In this document: one piece after another, positions 33,077 to 42,340 of the stretch
How the letters are laid out: each line of letters begins with the position of its first letter
Position numbering within the stretch: the first letter of the stretch is position 1
NCBI RefSeq assembly: GCF_018614915.1
Contig: NZ_JAGGNU010000010.1
Span: forward strand, 1 to 64,000
DNA: 64,000 nucleotides
Source: Variovorax paradoxus
GTDB taxonomy: Bacteria > Pseudomonadota > Gammaproteobacteria > Burkholderiales > Burkholderiaceae_C
Reading direction: 5' to 3'
The notes under the pieces: model-generated
Seen by the model: only the letters and a program-made list of their open reading frames with translations
What the model was told of the DNA's origin: nothing
Database searches by the model: none
Made by a program: the position numbers and the translations under genes

Positions 33077-34213
33077 CTAGACGATCGCGAAGTGCTCGGT
33101 GCCTGCAGACAGGTCGGTGCTGCGCGCGCGCTGGCTGTTGAGCTTGATCTGCAGGCGCAGGTCGTTGGCCGAGTCGGCGTTGCGGATCGCTTCCTCGAAG
33201 GAGATCGCGTTGCCTTCGAAGAGGTCGAACAGCGCCTGGTCGAAGGTCTGCATGCCGAGGTTGCGGCTCTTCTTCATGATCTCCTTGATCTCGCCCACTT
33301 CGCCCTTGAAGATCATGTCGCCGACGAGCGGCGTGTTGAGCAGGATCTCGACCGCGGCGATGCGACCGTGCCCGTCCTCGGTCGGGACCAGCCGCTGCGA
33401 GACCAGCGAGCGCAGATTCAGCGACAGGTCCATCAGCAGCTGGGCACGCCGCTCTTCGGGGAAGAAGTTGATGATCCGGTCCAGCGCCTGGTTGGCGCTG
33501 TTGGCGTGCAGCGTGGCCATGCACAGGTGGCCGGTTTCGGCGAAGGCCACCGCATGTTCCATGGTCTCGCGGTCGCGGATCTCGCCCATCAGGATCACGT
33601 CGGGCGCCTGGCGCAGCGTGTTCTTGAGCGCCGCTTCCCAGCTGTCGGTGTCGATGCCGACCTCGCGCTGCGTCACCACGCAGTTCTTGTGCGGATGCAC
33701 GAACTCCACCGGGTCTTCCACCGTCACGATGTGGCCATAGGAGTTCTCGTTGCGCCAGTCGATCATCGCCGCCAGCGTGGTCGACTTGCCCGAGCCGGTG
33801 GCGCCCACCAGGATGCACAGGCCGCGCTTGGTCATCGAGACGTCCTTGAGCACCTGCGGCATGCCGAGCGCGTCGATGGTCGGCAGCTTGGCCGGGATGG
33901 TCCGCAGCACCATGCCGACCTTGCCCTGCTGCACGAAGGCGTTGACGCGGAAGCGGCCGATGCCGGTGGGCGAGATCGCGAAGTTGCACTCCTTGGTGCG
34001 CTCGAACTCGGCCGTCTGGCGGTCGTTCATGATCGAGCGCGTGAGCGCCAGCGTGTGCTGCGCGCCGAGCGCCTGCTGCGACACCTTGGTGACCTTGCCG
34101 TCGACCTTGATCGCGGGCGGAAACTCGGCCGTGATGAAGAGGTCGCTGCCGTTGCGGCTCACCATGAGCTTGAGCAGTTCGTTGATGAACTGGCTGGCCT
34201 GATCGCGTTCCAT
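33077..34213 (-). CDS. pilU: Type IV pilus retraction ATPase PilU
   Basis: The 378-residue PilT/PilU ATPase has Walker A VGATGSGKSTTLAAM, the Asp box VTVEDPVEFVH, Walker B VILMGEIRDRETM and the His box GHLCMATLHANSAN. It lacks the C-terminal AIRNLIREGK motif of PilT and has a longer tail (STDLSAGTEHFAIV), as PilU does. It acts as a helper of PilT in pilus retraction. Its ATG at 34213 is 31 bases from the end of pilT, so both are probably one transcript. Confidence 0.95.
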   Translation of the reverse strand: MERDQASQFINELLKLMVSRNGSDLFITAEFPPAIKVDGKVTKVSQQALGAQHTLALTRSIMNDRQTAEFERTKECNFAISPTGIGRFRVNAFVQQGKVGMVLRTIPAKLPTIDALGMPQVLKDVSMTKRGLCILVGATGSGKSTTLAAMIDWRNENSYGHIVTVEDPVEFVHPHKNCVVTQREVGIDTDSWEAALKNTLRQAPDVILMGEIRDRETMEHAVAFAETGHLCMATLHANSANQALDRIINFFPEERRAQLLMDLSLNLRSLVSQRLVPTEDGHGRIAAVEILLNTPLVGDMIFKGEVGEIKEIMKKSRNLGMQTFDQALFDLFEGNAISFEEAIRNADSANDLRLQIKLNSQRARSTDLSAGTEHFAIV

Positions 34214-34244
34214 GTCGGTACTCCGGTGCGGACGGGGCTGTGGT

Positions 34245-35288
34245 TCAGCCCGGGAAATTCTCGGGAATCTTGGCCTTGCCGCGCGCCTCGGCGGCGGAAA
34301 TGACGCTGCGTCGAACCAGGTCGGTCAGGTTCTGGTCGAGGGTCTGCATGCCCTGGCCTTGGCCGGTCTGGATCGTCGAGTACATCTGCGCCACCTTGCC
34401 TTCGCGGATCAGGTTGCGGATCGCGGAGGTGCCGAGCATGATCTCGTGCGCCGCCACCCGGCCCTGGCCGTCCTTGGTCTTGCACAGTGTCTGCGAAATC
34501 ACGGCCTGCAGCGACTCCGACAGCATGGCGCGGATCATTTCCTTCTCCTCGCCCGGGAACACGTCGATGATCCGGTCGATGGTCTTGGCCGCCGAGGAGG
34601 TGTGCAGCGTGCCGAACACCAGGTGGCCGGTTTCGGCCGCGGTCATCGCGAGGCGGATGGTCTCGAGGTCGCGCATTTCGCCGACCAGGATGGCGTCCGG
34701 GTCTTCGCGCAGGGCCGAGCGCAATGCATTGGCGAAGGACAGCGTCATCGGCCCGACTTCGCGCTGGTTGATCAGGCACTTCTTCGACTCGTGCACGAAC
34801 TCGATCGGGTCTTCCACCGTCAGGATATGGCCGTACTCGGTTTCGTTCAGGTAGTTGACCATCGCGGCCAGGGTGGTCGACTTGCCCGAGCCGGTGGGCC
34901 CGGTCACCAGCACCAGCCCGCGCGGCTTGAGCGCCAGGTCGCCGAAAATCTTCGGCGCGTTGAGCTGCTCGAGCGTGAGAATCTTCGAGGGAATGGTCCG
35001 GAACACCGCCGCCGCGCCGCGCGCCTGGTTGAAGGCGTTGACGCGGAAGCGCGCCAGGCCGTCGATCTCGAACGAGAAGTCGACCTCGAGGAATTCTTCG
35101 TAGTGCTTGCGGTGCGTGTCGCTCATGATGTCGTACACCATGGCGTGCACTGCCTTGTGGTCGAGCGCGTCGACATTGATGCGCCGCACGTCGCCATGGA
35201 CCCGGATCATGGGCGGCAAACCGGACGACAGGTGCAGGTCCGATGCCTTGTTCTTGACGCTGAAGGCCAGCAGTTGGGTGATGTCCAC
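34245..35288 (-). CDS. pilT: Type IV pilus retraction ATPase PilT
   Basis: The 347-residue protein from GTG at 35288 (MDITQLLAFSVKNKASDLHL) has the usual PilT length. It has Walker A VTGPTGSGKSTTLAAM, the Asp box VEDPIEFVH, the His box TLHTSSAAKT and the PilT hallmark AIRNLIREGKVAQMYS. It powers pilus retraction, twitching and DNA uptake. It is divergent from yggS with a 39-base gap, as in many betaproteobacteria. Confidence 0.97.
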   Translation of the reverse strand: MDITQLLAFSVKNKASDLHLSSGLPPMIRVHGDVRRINVDALDHKAVHAMVYDIMSDTHRKHYEEFLEVDFSFEIDGLARFRVNAFNQARGAAAVFRTIPSKILTLEQLNAPKIFGDLALKPRGLVLVTGPTGSGKSTTLAAMVNYLNETEYGHILTVEDPIEFVHESKKCLINQREVGPMTLSFANALRSALREDPDAILVGEMRDLETIRLAMTAAETGHLVFGTLHTSSAAKTIDRIIDVFPGEEKEMIRAMLSESLQAVISQTLCKTKDGQGRVAAHEIMLGTSAIRNLIREGKVAQMYSTIQTGQGQGMQTLDQNLTDLVRRSVISAAEARGKAKIPENFPG

Positions 35289-35327
35289 GAAGCTCCTCGG
35301 TGACGTTTTGATACGCTTCTGACGATT

Positions 35328-36014
35328 ATGACGATGATTGGTGACAAGCTCCAGCAAGTTCGGGCCCGGATCGTGACGGCATGCACGGCGGCCGGCCGCG
35401 ATCCGGCGAGCGTGCGCTTGCTTGCAGTGTCCAAGACCTTCCCGGCCGAGGCGGTGCGCGAGGCCCGCGCCGCCGGACAGATTGCCTTCGGCGAGAACTA
35501 CGTGCAAGAGGGCGTGGCCAAGATCGAGGCCCTGGCCGATCTTCGCGGCGAGCTCGAATGGCACTGCATCGGCCCTCTGCAGAGCAACAAGACGCGGCCT
35601 GTCGCCGAGCATTTCGATTGGGTGCACGGCATCGATCGGCTCAAGATCGCCGAGCGCCTGGCCGAGCAGCGGCCGGCGCATCTGCCGCCGCTTTCGGTGT
35701 GCCTGCAGGTCAACGTCGATGGCGGTCCCAACAAGTCCGGCGTGCCTGCCGAGGAAGCCTTGCAATTGGCGCAGGCTGTCGCGGCTTTGCCACGTTTGCG
35801 GCTGCGCGGGCTGATGGCGATCCCCGAGCCGGCGCCGGATTTCGAAGCGCAGCGCGCGGTGTTCCTGCGGGCGGCCGTTCTCTTCGAGACGCTTCGGACG
35901 GCGGGCCTCGAGCTCGACACGCTGTCTCTCGGCATGTCAGCCGATCTCGAAGCGGCGATCGCCGCCGGCAGCACCATGGTGCGGGTCGGGACCGCGATCT
36001 TCGGCGCGCGCTAG
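35328..36014 (+). CDS. yggS: PLP homeostasis protein YggS/PLPBP
   Basis: This 228-residue single-domain PLP-binding protein has the Schiff-base Lys in LLAVSKTFP, then GENYVQEGVAKI, WHCIGPLQSNKT, and LSLGMSADLEAAI with the phosphate-binding GSTMVRVGTAIFG. It keeps free PLP in balance and has no enzymatic activity. It is divergent from pilT, and the end overlaps the convergent lrp-type gene by 4 bases. Confidence 0.95.
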   Translation: MTMIGDKLQQVRARIVTACTAAGRDPASVRLLAVSKTFPAEAVREARAAGQIAFGENYVQEGVAKIEALADLRGELEWHCIGPLQSNKTRPVAEHFDWVHGIDRLKIAERLAEQRPAHLPPLSVCLQVNVDGGPNKSGVPAEEALQLAQAVAALPRLRLRGLMAIPEPAPDFEAQRAVFLRAAVLFETLRTAGLELDTLSLGMSADLEAAIAAGSTMVRVGTAIFGAR

Positions 36015-36490
36015 TCGCCGAGCGGAATACGCGCGCTGCTTTTCACTTCTTCCATCACCGCATAGGTCCGCGTCTCGCGCACGCCCGGCAGTTGCCACAG
36101 CACCGTGCCGGCGAATTCGCGGTAGGCGGCCATGTCGGCCATGCGGGTCTTGAGCAGGTAGTCGAAGCCGCCCGCGACCATGTGGCATTCCATGATCTCG
36201 TCGCGCACCTGCACCGCGGCCTTGAACTGGTCGAACACGTTGGGCGTGGTGCGGTCCAGCAACACCTCGACGAAGACGGTGAAGCCGCGGCCGAGCTTGT
36301 GCGGGTCCAGCCGGGCCTCGTAGCCCTGGATGAAGCCTTCGCGCGTGAGGCGCTGCACCCGCGCCAACACGGCGGTGGGCGAGAGCGAGACGGTCTCGGC
36401 CAGCTTGAGATTGGAAATCCGGCCGTCCTCCTGAAGAATCTTCAGGAGTTTCATGTCGATTCGATCGAGATTGCTTGCTTCGGTGTTCAT
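36011..36490 (-). CDS. Lrp/AsnC family regulator, PutR/BkdR-like
   Basis: The 159-residue protein has an N-terminal HTH (DLKLLKIL region: LDRIDMKLLKILQEDGRISN; LAETVSLSPTAVLARVQRL) and a C-terminal RAM/ACT effector domain. Start ATG at 36490 (MNTEAS). It is divergent from putA with 92 bases between the starts. In alphaproteobacteria an Lrp-type PutR beside putA activates it with proline, so the same control is likely here. The short PutA lacks its own DNA-binding domain, which makes a separate regulator necessary. Confidence 0.9.
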   Translation of the reverse strand: MNTEASNLDRIDMKLLKILQEDGRISNLKLAETVSLSPTAVLARVQRLTREGFIQGYEARLDPHKLGRGFTVFVEVLLDRTTPNVFDQFKAAVQVRDEIMECHMVAGGFDYLLKTRMADMAAYREFAGTVLWQLPGVRETRTYAVMEEVKSSARIPLGD

Positions 36491-36582
36491 GAGTGGAGAA
36501 TTATCCAGCGCAGCACCGATATTTGGTGAATAACTCGGCGGTGAAAGTCGGACCATCGCTGTATCGCCACCGGAGTCATCTC
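36491..36582. promoter_or_regulatory. Divergent lrp/putA control region
   Basis: The 92-base region between the divergent starts contains GAGAATTATCCAGC and, about 15 bases on, TTTGGTGAATAACTC, an imperfect AT-rich dyad (GAG-TTAT...ATAACTC). Lrp-type regulators bind such degenerate repeats. Promoter boxes could not be assigned with confidence. Confidence 0.35.
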
Positions 36583-39546
36583 ATGCGCCTGCCAACCCCC
36601 TACCGGCCCGAAGCCGACATCGTTTCGCACCGCCTCGCCGCACTGAAAGGGGCGCTCGACTGGGCCGTTGCCGCCGCCGTCGCCGCCCCCTGGGTACGTG
36701 CCGTGCGCGACCGGCCGCCGCCCTTCTGGGCCATGGAAAGCCTGCTGCGCGAATACCCGATCTCCAGCGCCGAGGGCCTGGCGCTGATGCGCCTTGCCGA
36801 AGCGCTGCTGCGCGTGCCCGATGCCGAGACCGCCATCGCGCTCACCGCCGACCAGCTCGGCCGCGCGGACTTCGACGGCGCCGCCGACTCGACCCTGTCG
36901 CGCCTGTCGTCGTCGGCGATCGCGCTGTCGAAGCGCTTCCTGCCCGATCCCGGGCACCCGGGATCGGAACCCGGCCTGATGGCCCGCCTGGGCGCGCGCA
37001 CGGTGGTCGCCGCCACGCTGCGCGCGGTGCAGTTGCTGGGCCGCCAGTTCGTGCTGGGCCAGACCATCGAGGAAGCCATGGCCGAGGCGCGCTCGGCACA
37101 CCGGAAGCAGGAGGCCCTGCGCTTCAGCTACGACATGCTGGGCGAGGGCGCGCGCACCGACGCCGATGCGCGGCGCTACCTCGACAGCTACGTCGACGCG
37201 ATCCGCTCCATCGCGGCCGGCGCCGGCGGCGCGGGCACGCCCGAGCACAACGACGGCATCTCGATCAAGCTCAGCGCGCTGCACCCGCGCTACGAGGACG
37301 CGCAACGCGAGCGCGTGCTGCGCGAACTGGTGCCGCGCGTGTGGCAGCTGTGCGAGCTCGCCGCCGATGCGAAGCTCAACCTCACGATCGATGCCGAGGA
37401 GGTCGACCGGCTCGAGCTTTCGCTCGAGGTATTCGAGGCACTGGCTGCCAAGGTGGCGGCCGAGCGGCCGCAGTGGCGCGGCTTCGGCCTGGCGCTGCAG
37501 GCCTACCAGACGCGCGCGCTGGAACTGGTCGAGCATGTCACCGCGATCGCCCGCAAGTACCGGCTGCGCCTCATGTGCCGACTGGTCAAGGGCGCCTACT
37601 GGGATGCCGAGATCAAGCGCGCCCAGGAGCTGGGCCTGCCGCACTACCCGGTGTTCACGCACAAGCACCACAGCGACGTGAGCTACCTGGCCTGCGCGCG
37701 TGCGCTGCTGGCCGCGCCCGATGCCGTCTACCCGCAGTTCGCGACGCACAACGCGGGCACCATCGCTGCGATTCTTCAGATGGCCGGAGACACCCCGTTC
37801 GAGTTGCAGCGCCTGCACGGCATGGGCGAGGGCATCTATCGCGAGGTCATGAAGAGCACGAGCGCACCGGTGCGCATCTACGCCCCGGTCGGCCAGCACA
37901 AGGACCTGCTGGCCTACCTGGTGCGCCGGCTGCTGGAGAACGGCGCCAATTCCTCTTTCGTCAACCAGCTGGGCGACGAGTCGATCGGCCTGGACGAGCT
38001 GCTGGTGTCGCCGCTGTGGCTGGAGCGCGAGGCCTCGCTGCCGCTGCCTGCCGCGCTCTACGGTCCGCCGCCGGCACGCCGCAACAGCAAGGGCGTGGAC
38101 CTGGCGGTCGAATCGATGCGCGCACCGCTGTTCGCGGCCTACGCCGCATGCGCGGTGCCCGTCGTGGCCGAGTTCGATGCAGAGCGCGCCGCCGATGCCG
38201 TCGCCGCCTCGACGGCAGCGTATCGCGCATGGAGCAAGACCCCGGTCGCGCAGCGCGCCGCGGTGCTGCGCCGCGCGGCCGATGCGCTCGATGCCGAGCT
38301 GCCGCGCTTCTGCGCGCTGCTGGTCAAGGAGGCCTTCAAGACCTGGGGCGACGCGGTGGCCGAGGTGCGCGAGGCGGTCGACTTCCTGCGCTACTACGCC
38401 GACGAGGCCGAGCGCCTCATGCGGCCGGTCGTGCTGCCCGGCCCCACGGGCGAGAGCAACGAACTGCGGCTCACCGGGCGCGGCCCCTGGGTCTGCATCA
38501 GCCCCTGGAACTTCCCGCTCGCGATCTTCCTCGGCCAGGTCGCGGCCGCGCTCGCGACCGGCAACACGGTGCTGGCCAAGCCGGCCGAGCAGACGCCGGC
38601 CGTGGCGCTCGAAGCCGTGCGGCTGCTGCACGCGGCCGGCGTGCCGGCCGAGGCGGTGCAGCTGCTGCACGGCCCGGGCGACACCGTCGGCGCGGCGCTG
38701 GTGGCCGCGCCGGGCGTGGCCGGCGTGGTGTTCACCGGCTCGACCCAGGTGGCGAAGCTCATCCACCGCGCGCTGGCGGCCAAGGACGGCCCGATCGTGC
38801 CGCTGATCGCGGAGACCGGCGGCATCAACGCGATGGTGGTCGACTCCAGTGCGCTGCCCGAGCAGGTGGTCGATGCGGTGGTGCAGAGCGCCTTCCGCTC
38901 GGCCGGCCAGCGCTGCTCGGCGCTGCGCCTTCTGCTGCTGCACGAAGGCATCGCCGACCACGTGGTGGAGATGATCGGGGGTGCCGCGAAGGAGCTGGTG
39001 GCGGGTGACCCCTCCGCGCTCGAGACCGATGTCGGCCCGGTGATCGACCGCGAAGCCTTCGAAGGCATCCAGCGCCACCTGCAGCGGCTGAACGCGGAGG
39101 CCCGCGTGCTGGTGGCGCCGGCTGTCGCTGCGCCGGCGCTGCCCAACCTGATTGCCCCGCACGCCTACGAACTCCCTTCGATCGACAACGTGACCTGCGA
39201 GATCTTCGGCCCGGTGCTGCACATCGTCCGCTGGTCGGGCGAGCCGCAGGCCGTGATCGACCAGATCAATGCGCTGGGCTTCGGCCTCACGCTGGGCATC
39301 CAGACGCGCATCGACAGCCGCGCGCAGGCCATGGCGGCGCGCGCCCACGTCGGCAACATCTACGTCAACCGCAACATCATCGGCGCGGTGGTCGGCGTAC
39401 AGCCTTTCGGCGGCGAGGGCCTGAGCGGCACCGGCCCGAAGGCGGGCGGGCCGCACTACCTGTTGCGCTTCTGCGCAGAGCAGACGCTCACCATCAACAC
39501 CACCGCCGCCGGCGGCAACGCGGCGCTGCTTGCCGCAAGCGCATAA
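36583..39546 (+). CDS. putA: Bifunctional proline dehydrogenase / P5C dehydrogenase PutA
   Basis: The 987-residue protein converts proline to P5C (FAD-dependent PRODH domain, about 60-470: [36 protein letters not shown]) and P5C to glutamate (aldehyde dehydrogenase domain, about 530-980: [22 protein letters not shown], catalytic Cys in [11 protein letters not shown]). Start ATG at 36583 is chosen because [21 protein letters not shown] begins the PutA arm. It is the short form without the N-terminal ribbon-helix-helix repressor domain. The next gene, glutamate dehydrogenase, follows by 85 bases and would process its product. Confidence 0.95.
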   Translation: MRLPTPYRPEADIVSHRLAALKGALDWAVAAAVAAPWVRAVRDRPPPFWAMESLLREYPISSAEGLALMRLAEALLRVPDAETAIALTADQLGRADFDGAADSTLSRLSSSAIALSKRFLPDPGHPGSEPGLMARLGARTVVAATLRAVQLLGRQFVLGQTIEEAMAEARSAHRKQEALRFSYDMLGEGARTDADARRYLDSYVDAIRSIAAGAGGAGTPEHNDGISIKLSALHPRYEDAQRERVLRELVPRVWQLCELAADAKLNLTIDAEEVDRLELSLEVFEALAAKVAAERPQWRGFGLALQAYQTRALELVEHVTAIARKYRLRLMCRLVKGAYWDAEIKRAQELGLPHYPVFTHKHHSDVSYLACARALLAAPDAVYPQFATHNAGTIAAILQMAGDTPFELQRLHGMGEGIYREVMKSTSAPVRIYAPVGQHKDLLAYLVRRLLENGANSSFVNQLGDESIGLDELLVSPLWLEREASLPLPAALYGPPPARRNSKGVDLAVESMRAPLFAAYAACAVPVVAEFDAERAADAVAASTAAYRAWSKTPVAQRAAVLRRAADALDAELPRFCALLVKEAFKTWGDAVAEVREAVDFLRYYADEAERLMRPVVLPGPTGESNELRLTGRGPWVCISPWNFPLAIFLGQVAAALATGNTVLAKPAEQTPAVALEAVRLLHAAGVPAEAVQLLHGPGDTVGAALVAAPGVAGVVFTGSTQVAKLIHRALAAKDGPIVPLIAETGGINAMVVDSSALPEQVVDAVVQSAFRSAGQRCSALRLLLLHEGIADHVVEMIGGAAKELVAGDPSALETDVGPVIDREAFEGIQRHLQRLNAEARVLVAPAVAAPALPNLIAPHAYELPSIDNVTCEIFGPVLHIVRWSGEPQAVIDQINALGFGLTLGIQTRIDSRAQAMAARAHVGNIYVNRNIIGAVVGVQPFGGEGLSGTGPKAGGPHYLLRFCAEQTLTINTTAAGGNAALLAASA

Positions 39547-39631
39547 GGCCCAACGCATCGCGCATAGAGCATGGCGCTCCGGGGTGCGCGCGACTATCGT
39601 CCGCCGCATCCCAACAGCAACCAGGAGTGCC

Positions 39632-40903
39632 ATGAGCGCCGATCTGTCCTACGTCCAGCCCACTGCGAACAGCCCGTGGGGCACCTATCTCTCGCAGGTC
39701 GACCGCGTGGTTCCCTACCTCGGCGGACTGGCCCGCTGGGTCGAGACCCTCAAGCGGCCGAAGCGCGCGCTGATCGTCGACGTGCCGATCGAGATGGACG
39801 ACGGCACCATCGCCCACTTCGAGGGCTACCGCGTGCAGCACAACATGTCGCGCGGCCCGGGCAAGGGCGGCGTGCGCTTCCACCCCGACGTGACGCTGGA
39901 GGAAGTGATGGCCCTGTCGGCCTGGATGACGGTGAAGACCGCGGCGGTCAACCTGCCCTACGGCGGCGCCAAGGGCGGCATCCGCATCGATCCCAAGAAG
40001 CTTTCGCAGCAGGAGCTCGAAAAGGTCACGCGCCGCTACACCAGCGAGATCGGCATCATCATCGGGCCGCAGCAGGACATTCCGGCGCCCGACGTCAACA
40101 CCAACGCCCAGATCATGGCGTGGATGATGGACACCTACTCGATGAACGTCGGCGGCACCGCCACCGGCGTGGTCACCGGCAAGCCGCTGCACCTGGGCGG
40201 CTCGCTGGGGCGCGTCAAGGCCACCGGCCGCGGCGTGTTCGTCACCGGCCGCGAGGCCGCCAGGCGCCTCAAGCTCGACCTGCGCGGTGCGCGCATCGCG
40301 GTGCAGGGCTTCGGCAACGTGGGCTCGGTCGCCGCCGAGCTGTTCGCCGAGGCCGGCGCCAAGATCGTCGCGGTGCAGGACCACACCGGCACCATCGTCA
40401 ACAGCCAGGGCCTCGACCTGAAAGAGCTCGTGCCGCTCTCGCGCACCGAAGGCGTGGTCGGCTTCAAGGGCGGCGACGTGGTCGCGAACGAAGCCTTCTG
40501 GGAGATTCCCTGCGACATCCTCATCCCGGCCGCGCTGGAAGGCCAGCTCACCGCCGAGCGCGCGCAAAAGACCCGTGCCAAGCTGGTGCTCGAAGGTGCC
40601 AACGGCCCGACCGTGCCGGCGGCCGACGACATCCTGGCCGAGCGCGGCGTGCTCGTGGTGCCCGACGTGATCTGCAACGCCGGCGGCGTGACGGTGAGCT
40701 ACTTCGAGTGGGTGCAGGACTTCTCGTCCTTCTTCTGGGACGAGGACGAGATCAACGTGCGGCTCGACCGCATCATGATGAACGCGCTCAACCACATCTG
40801 GGACACGGCCGACAAGCACAGGATCACGCTGCGCACCGCGACCTTTGCGGTGGCCTGCGAGCGCATCCTGATGGCTCGGCAGGAACGCGGACTGTATCCT
40901 TGA
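39632..40903 (+). CDS. Glutamate dehydrogenase (Glu/Leu/Phe/Val family)
   Basis: The 423-residue enzyme deaminates glutamate to 2-oxoglutarate with NAD. Motifs: [20 protein letters not shown], the catalytic Lys in [15 protein letters not shown], and the Rossmann [20 protein letters not shown]. Start ATG at 39632 follows CAGGAG at 5 bases. Downstream of putA, it completes proline breakdown to the TCA cycle. Confidence 0.93.
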   Translation: MSADLSYVQPTANSPWGTYLSQVDRVVPYLGGLARWVETLKRPKRALIVDVPIEMDDGTIAHFEGYRVQHNMSRGPGKGGVRFHPDVTLEEVMALSAWMTVKTAAVNLPYGGAKGGIRIDPKKLSQQELEKVTRRYTSEIGIIIGPQQDIPAPDVNTNAQIMAWMMDTYSMNVGGTATGVVTGKPLHLGGSLGRVKATGRGVFVTGREAARRLKLDLRGARIAVQGFGNVGSVAAELFAEAGAKIVAVQDHTGTIVNSQGLDLKELVPLSRTEGVVGFKGGDVVANEAFWEIPCDILIPAALEGQLTAERAQKTRAKLVLEGANGPTVPAADDILAERGVLVVPDVICNAGGVTVSYFEWVQDFSSFFWDEDEINVRLDRIMMNALNHIWDTADKHRITLRTATFAVACERILMARQERGLYP

Positions 40904-40904
40904 A

Positions 40905-41000
40905 CTCCCCCAGGTTGGCTCACTTCGTGTAGCCGCCCACCCCCTCACCGGGGGCGATACCAGCGGCCCGGCGAAGCCGGTTCCGCGGTATCCCTGGTAT
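40905..41000. repeat. REP-like palindromic intergenic repeat
   Basis: Just after the glutamate dehydrogenase gene there are nested palindromes: CCCCC TCA CCGGGGG, then CCGGC GAA GCCGG enclosed by GATACC..GCGG and CCGC..GGTATC. I recall similar cruciform blocks scattered between genes of Variovorax and Acidovorax. It may stop transcription out of gdh or be a REP/RAYT element. Only one copy is in this window. Confidence 0.5.
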
Positions 41001-41074
41001 TGGGTTGCGCCAGTTTGTGCGGACGAAGCCCGAGTACGAAGCTGGCCCGGCCCCCTTCGTCTGCGGGGCTGATC

Positions 41075-41302
41075 TCAGAGCGCGACGGAGCGCGCGGCGT
41101 AGGCGGGGAGACCGGTCAGGCCGCAGAGGCGCTGGAGCACGCCGTAGCCCTGCGCCAGCGCTGCGGAATAGGTGGCGAAGGCGCGTTCGGCGCGGTGCAA
41201 CGGCTCGAAATGGCCATCGTGGCGCACGTCCTCGTGAATCACCCAGTAGTAGGAACCATCGAAGGGTTGTTCCACCAGCAAGCCGATCTTTCGTACGTCC
41301 AT
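41075..41302 (-). CDS. Small conserved-looking hypothetical protein
   Basis: The 75-residue protein begins MDVRKIGLLVEQPFDGSYYW and continues VIHEDVRHDGHFEPLHRAER. It is acidic to neutral with a Trp/Tyr-rich N-terminal half that looks like a short beta domain. No family is recognised. Start ATG at 41302 has GGAG at about 7 bases, and a large palindrome lies directly upstream, both of which support a real, regulated gene. Confidence 0.6.
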   Translation of the reverse strand: MDVRKIGLLVEQPFDGSYYWVIHEDVRHDGHFEPLHRAERAFATYSAALAQGYGVLQRLCGLTGLPAYAARSVAL

Positions 41303-41305
41303 CTC

Positions 41306-41331
41306 AGTACTCCGTTTTCAAAATGAGTACT
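41306..41331. promoter_or_regulatory. Operator-like palindrome before the 75-residue gene
   Basis: AGTACTC (41306-41312) and GAGTACT (41325-41331) are perfect inverted repeats, and inside them TTTT (41315-41318) faces AAAA (41320-41323). The whole 26-base dyad starts 4 bases upstream of the ATG at 41302 and overlaps its ribosome site. It looks like the binding site of a dimeric repressor, or a hairpin in the 5' leader. Confidence 0.55.
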
Positions 41332-41404
41332 AAAGAATGTAAGACGATGTGTCTATTCGGCCGAGGTGAAAAGTCACGGTCCGGGCGCTTTTGCGCGAAG
41401 CGGC

Positions 41405-42319
41405 TCAGCGCGCCAGGGTCGACTTGCCGAACAGGCTCTCGATCAGTTCCACCGCCACTTCGGCCGTGCGGTTGCGCACGTCGAGCGCCGGGTTGAGTTC
41501 GACCACGTCGAGCGAAGCCAGCCGCCCGGTGTCGGCAATCATCTCCATGCACAGCTGCATCTCGCGCCAGGTCGGCCCGCCGCGCACGCCGGTGCCCACG
41601 CCAGGCGCGTAGTCGGGGTCCAGGCAGTCGAGGTCGAAGCTCACGTGCAGGTGGGTGTCCTCGTCGATGTCCTGCAGCGCCTCGGTCATCGTCGTGCGCA
41701 TGCCGTGCTCGTCGATGTGGCGCATGTCGAACACGTGCAGGCCGAGCGCTCGGATCGCGGCCTTCTCGTCGGCGTCGACGCTGCGGATGCCGATGAAGCG
41801 GATGGCATCGTGCTCGAGTGCACCGGCCTCGCCGCTCCAGCCGGTCAGCGCCGCCGGCCCGTGGCCGAGCAGGCAGGCCACTGGCATGCCGTGGATGTTG
41901 CCGCTGGGGCTGGTGAGGTCGGTGTTGACGTCGGAGTGGGCGTCGAGCCACAGCACGCGCAGCTTCTTGCGGCGCTGGCGCGCATGCCAGGCGATGGCGC
42001 TGATCGAGCCGATCGCGAGGCAGTGGTCGCCGCCCATCAGCACCGGCAGGTGGCCGGCCCCCAGCGCGTGGTCGACGGCGTCGTAGACGGCGCGGTTCCA
42101 TGCCACCACCTCGTCGAGGTGGCGCAAGCCGTTTGTCGGCTCGGCCCAGGGCGTGGCCGGCCCGGCCAGGTTGCCGCGGTCGACGATCGCGAAGCCCAGG
42201 CGCGCGAGCATGCCGGCGATGTCGGCGACGCGCAGCGCGTCGGGCCCCATGCCGCAGCCGCGCACGCTGGCACCGACATCGGTCGGCGCGCCGATCAGTT
42301 GAATCGTGGGAGTGCTCAT
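41405..42319 (-). CDS. rocF: Arginase (ureohydrolase family)
   Basis: The 304-residue manganese enzyme has the family motifs MGGDHCLAIGS, WLDAHSDVNT and SFDLDCLDPDYAPGVGTGV with all metal ligands, and the arginase-like N-terminus IQLIGAPTDVGASVRGCGMG. It would hydrolyse arginine to ornithine and urea. Start ATG at 42319 (a TTG two codons earlier is possible). It lies 21 bases behind the ABC permease gene, as the last gene of the senA-transporter run. Other guanidino substrates are possible. Confidence 0.85.
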   Translation of the reverse strand: MSTPTIQLIGAPTDVGASVRGCGMGPDALRVADIAGMLARLGFAIVDRGNLAGPATPWAEPTNGLRHLDEVVAWNRAVYDAVDHALGAGHLPVLMGGDHCLAIGSISAIAWHARQRRKKLRVLWLDAHSDVNTDLTSPSGNIHGMPVACLLGHGPAALTGWSGEAGALEHDAIRFIGIRSVDADEKAAIRALGLHVFDMRHIDEHGMRTTMTEALQDIDEDTHLHVSFDLDCLDPDYAPGVGTGVRGGPTWREMQLCMEMIADTGRLASLDVVELNPALDVRNRTAEVAVELIESLFGKSTLAR

Positions 42320-42340
42320 GGGCAAAGGCTCCTGGTCGGG

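Noticed and set aside
36487..39633. 1048-codon minus-strand frame opposite putA
   Set aside because: Antisense shadow; PutA motifs are unambiguous on the plus strand.
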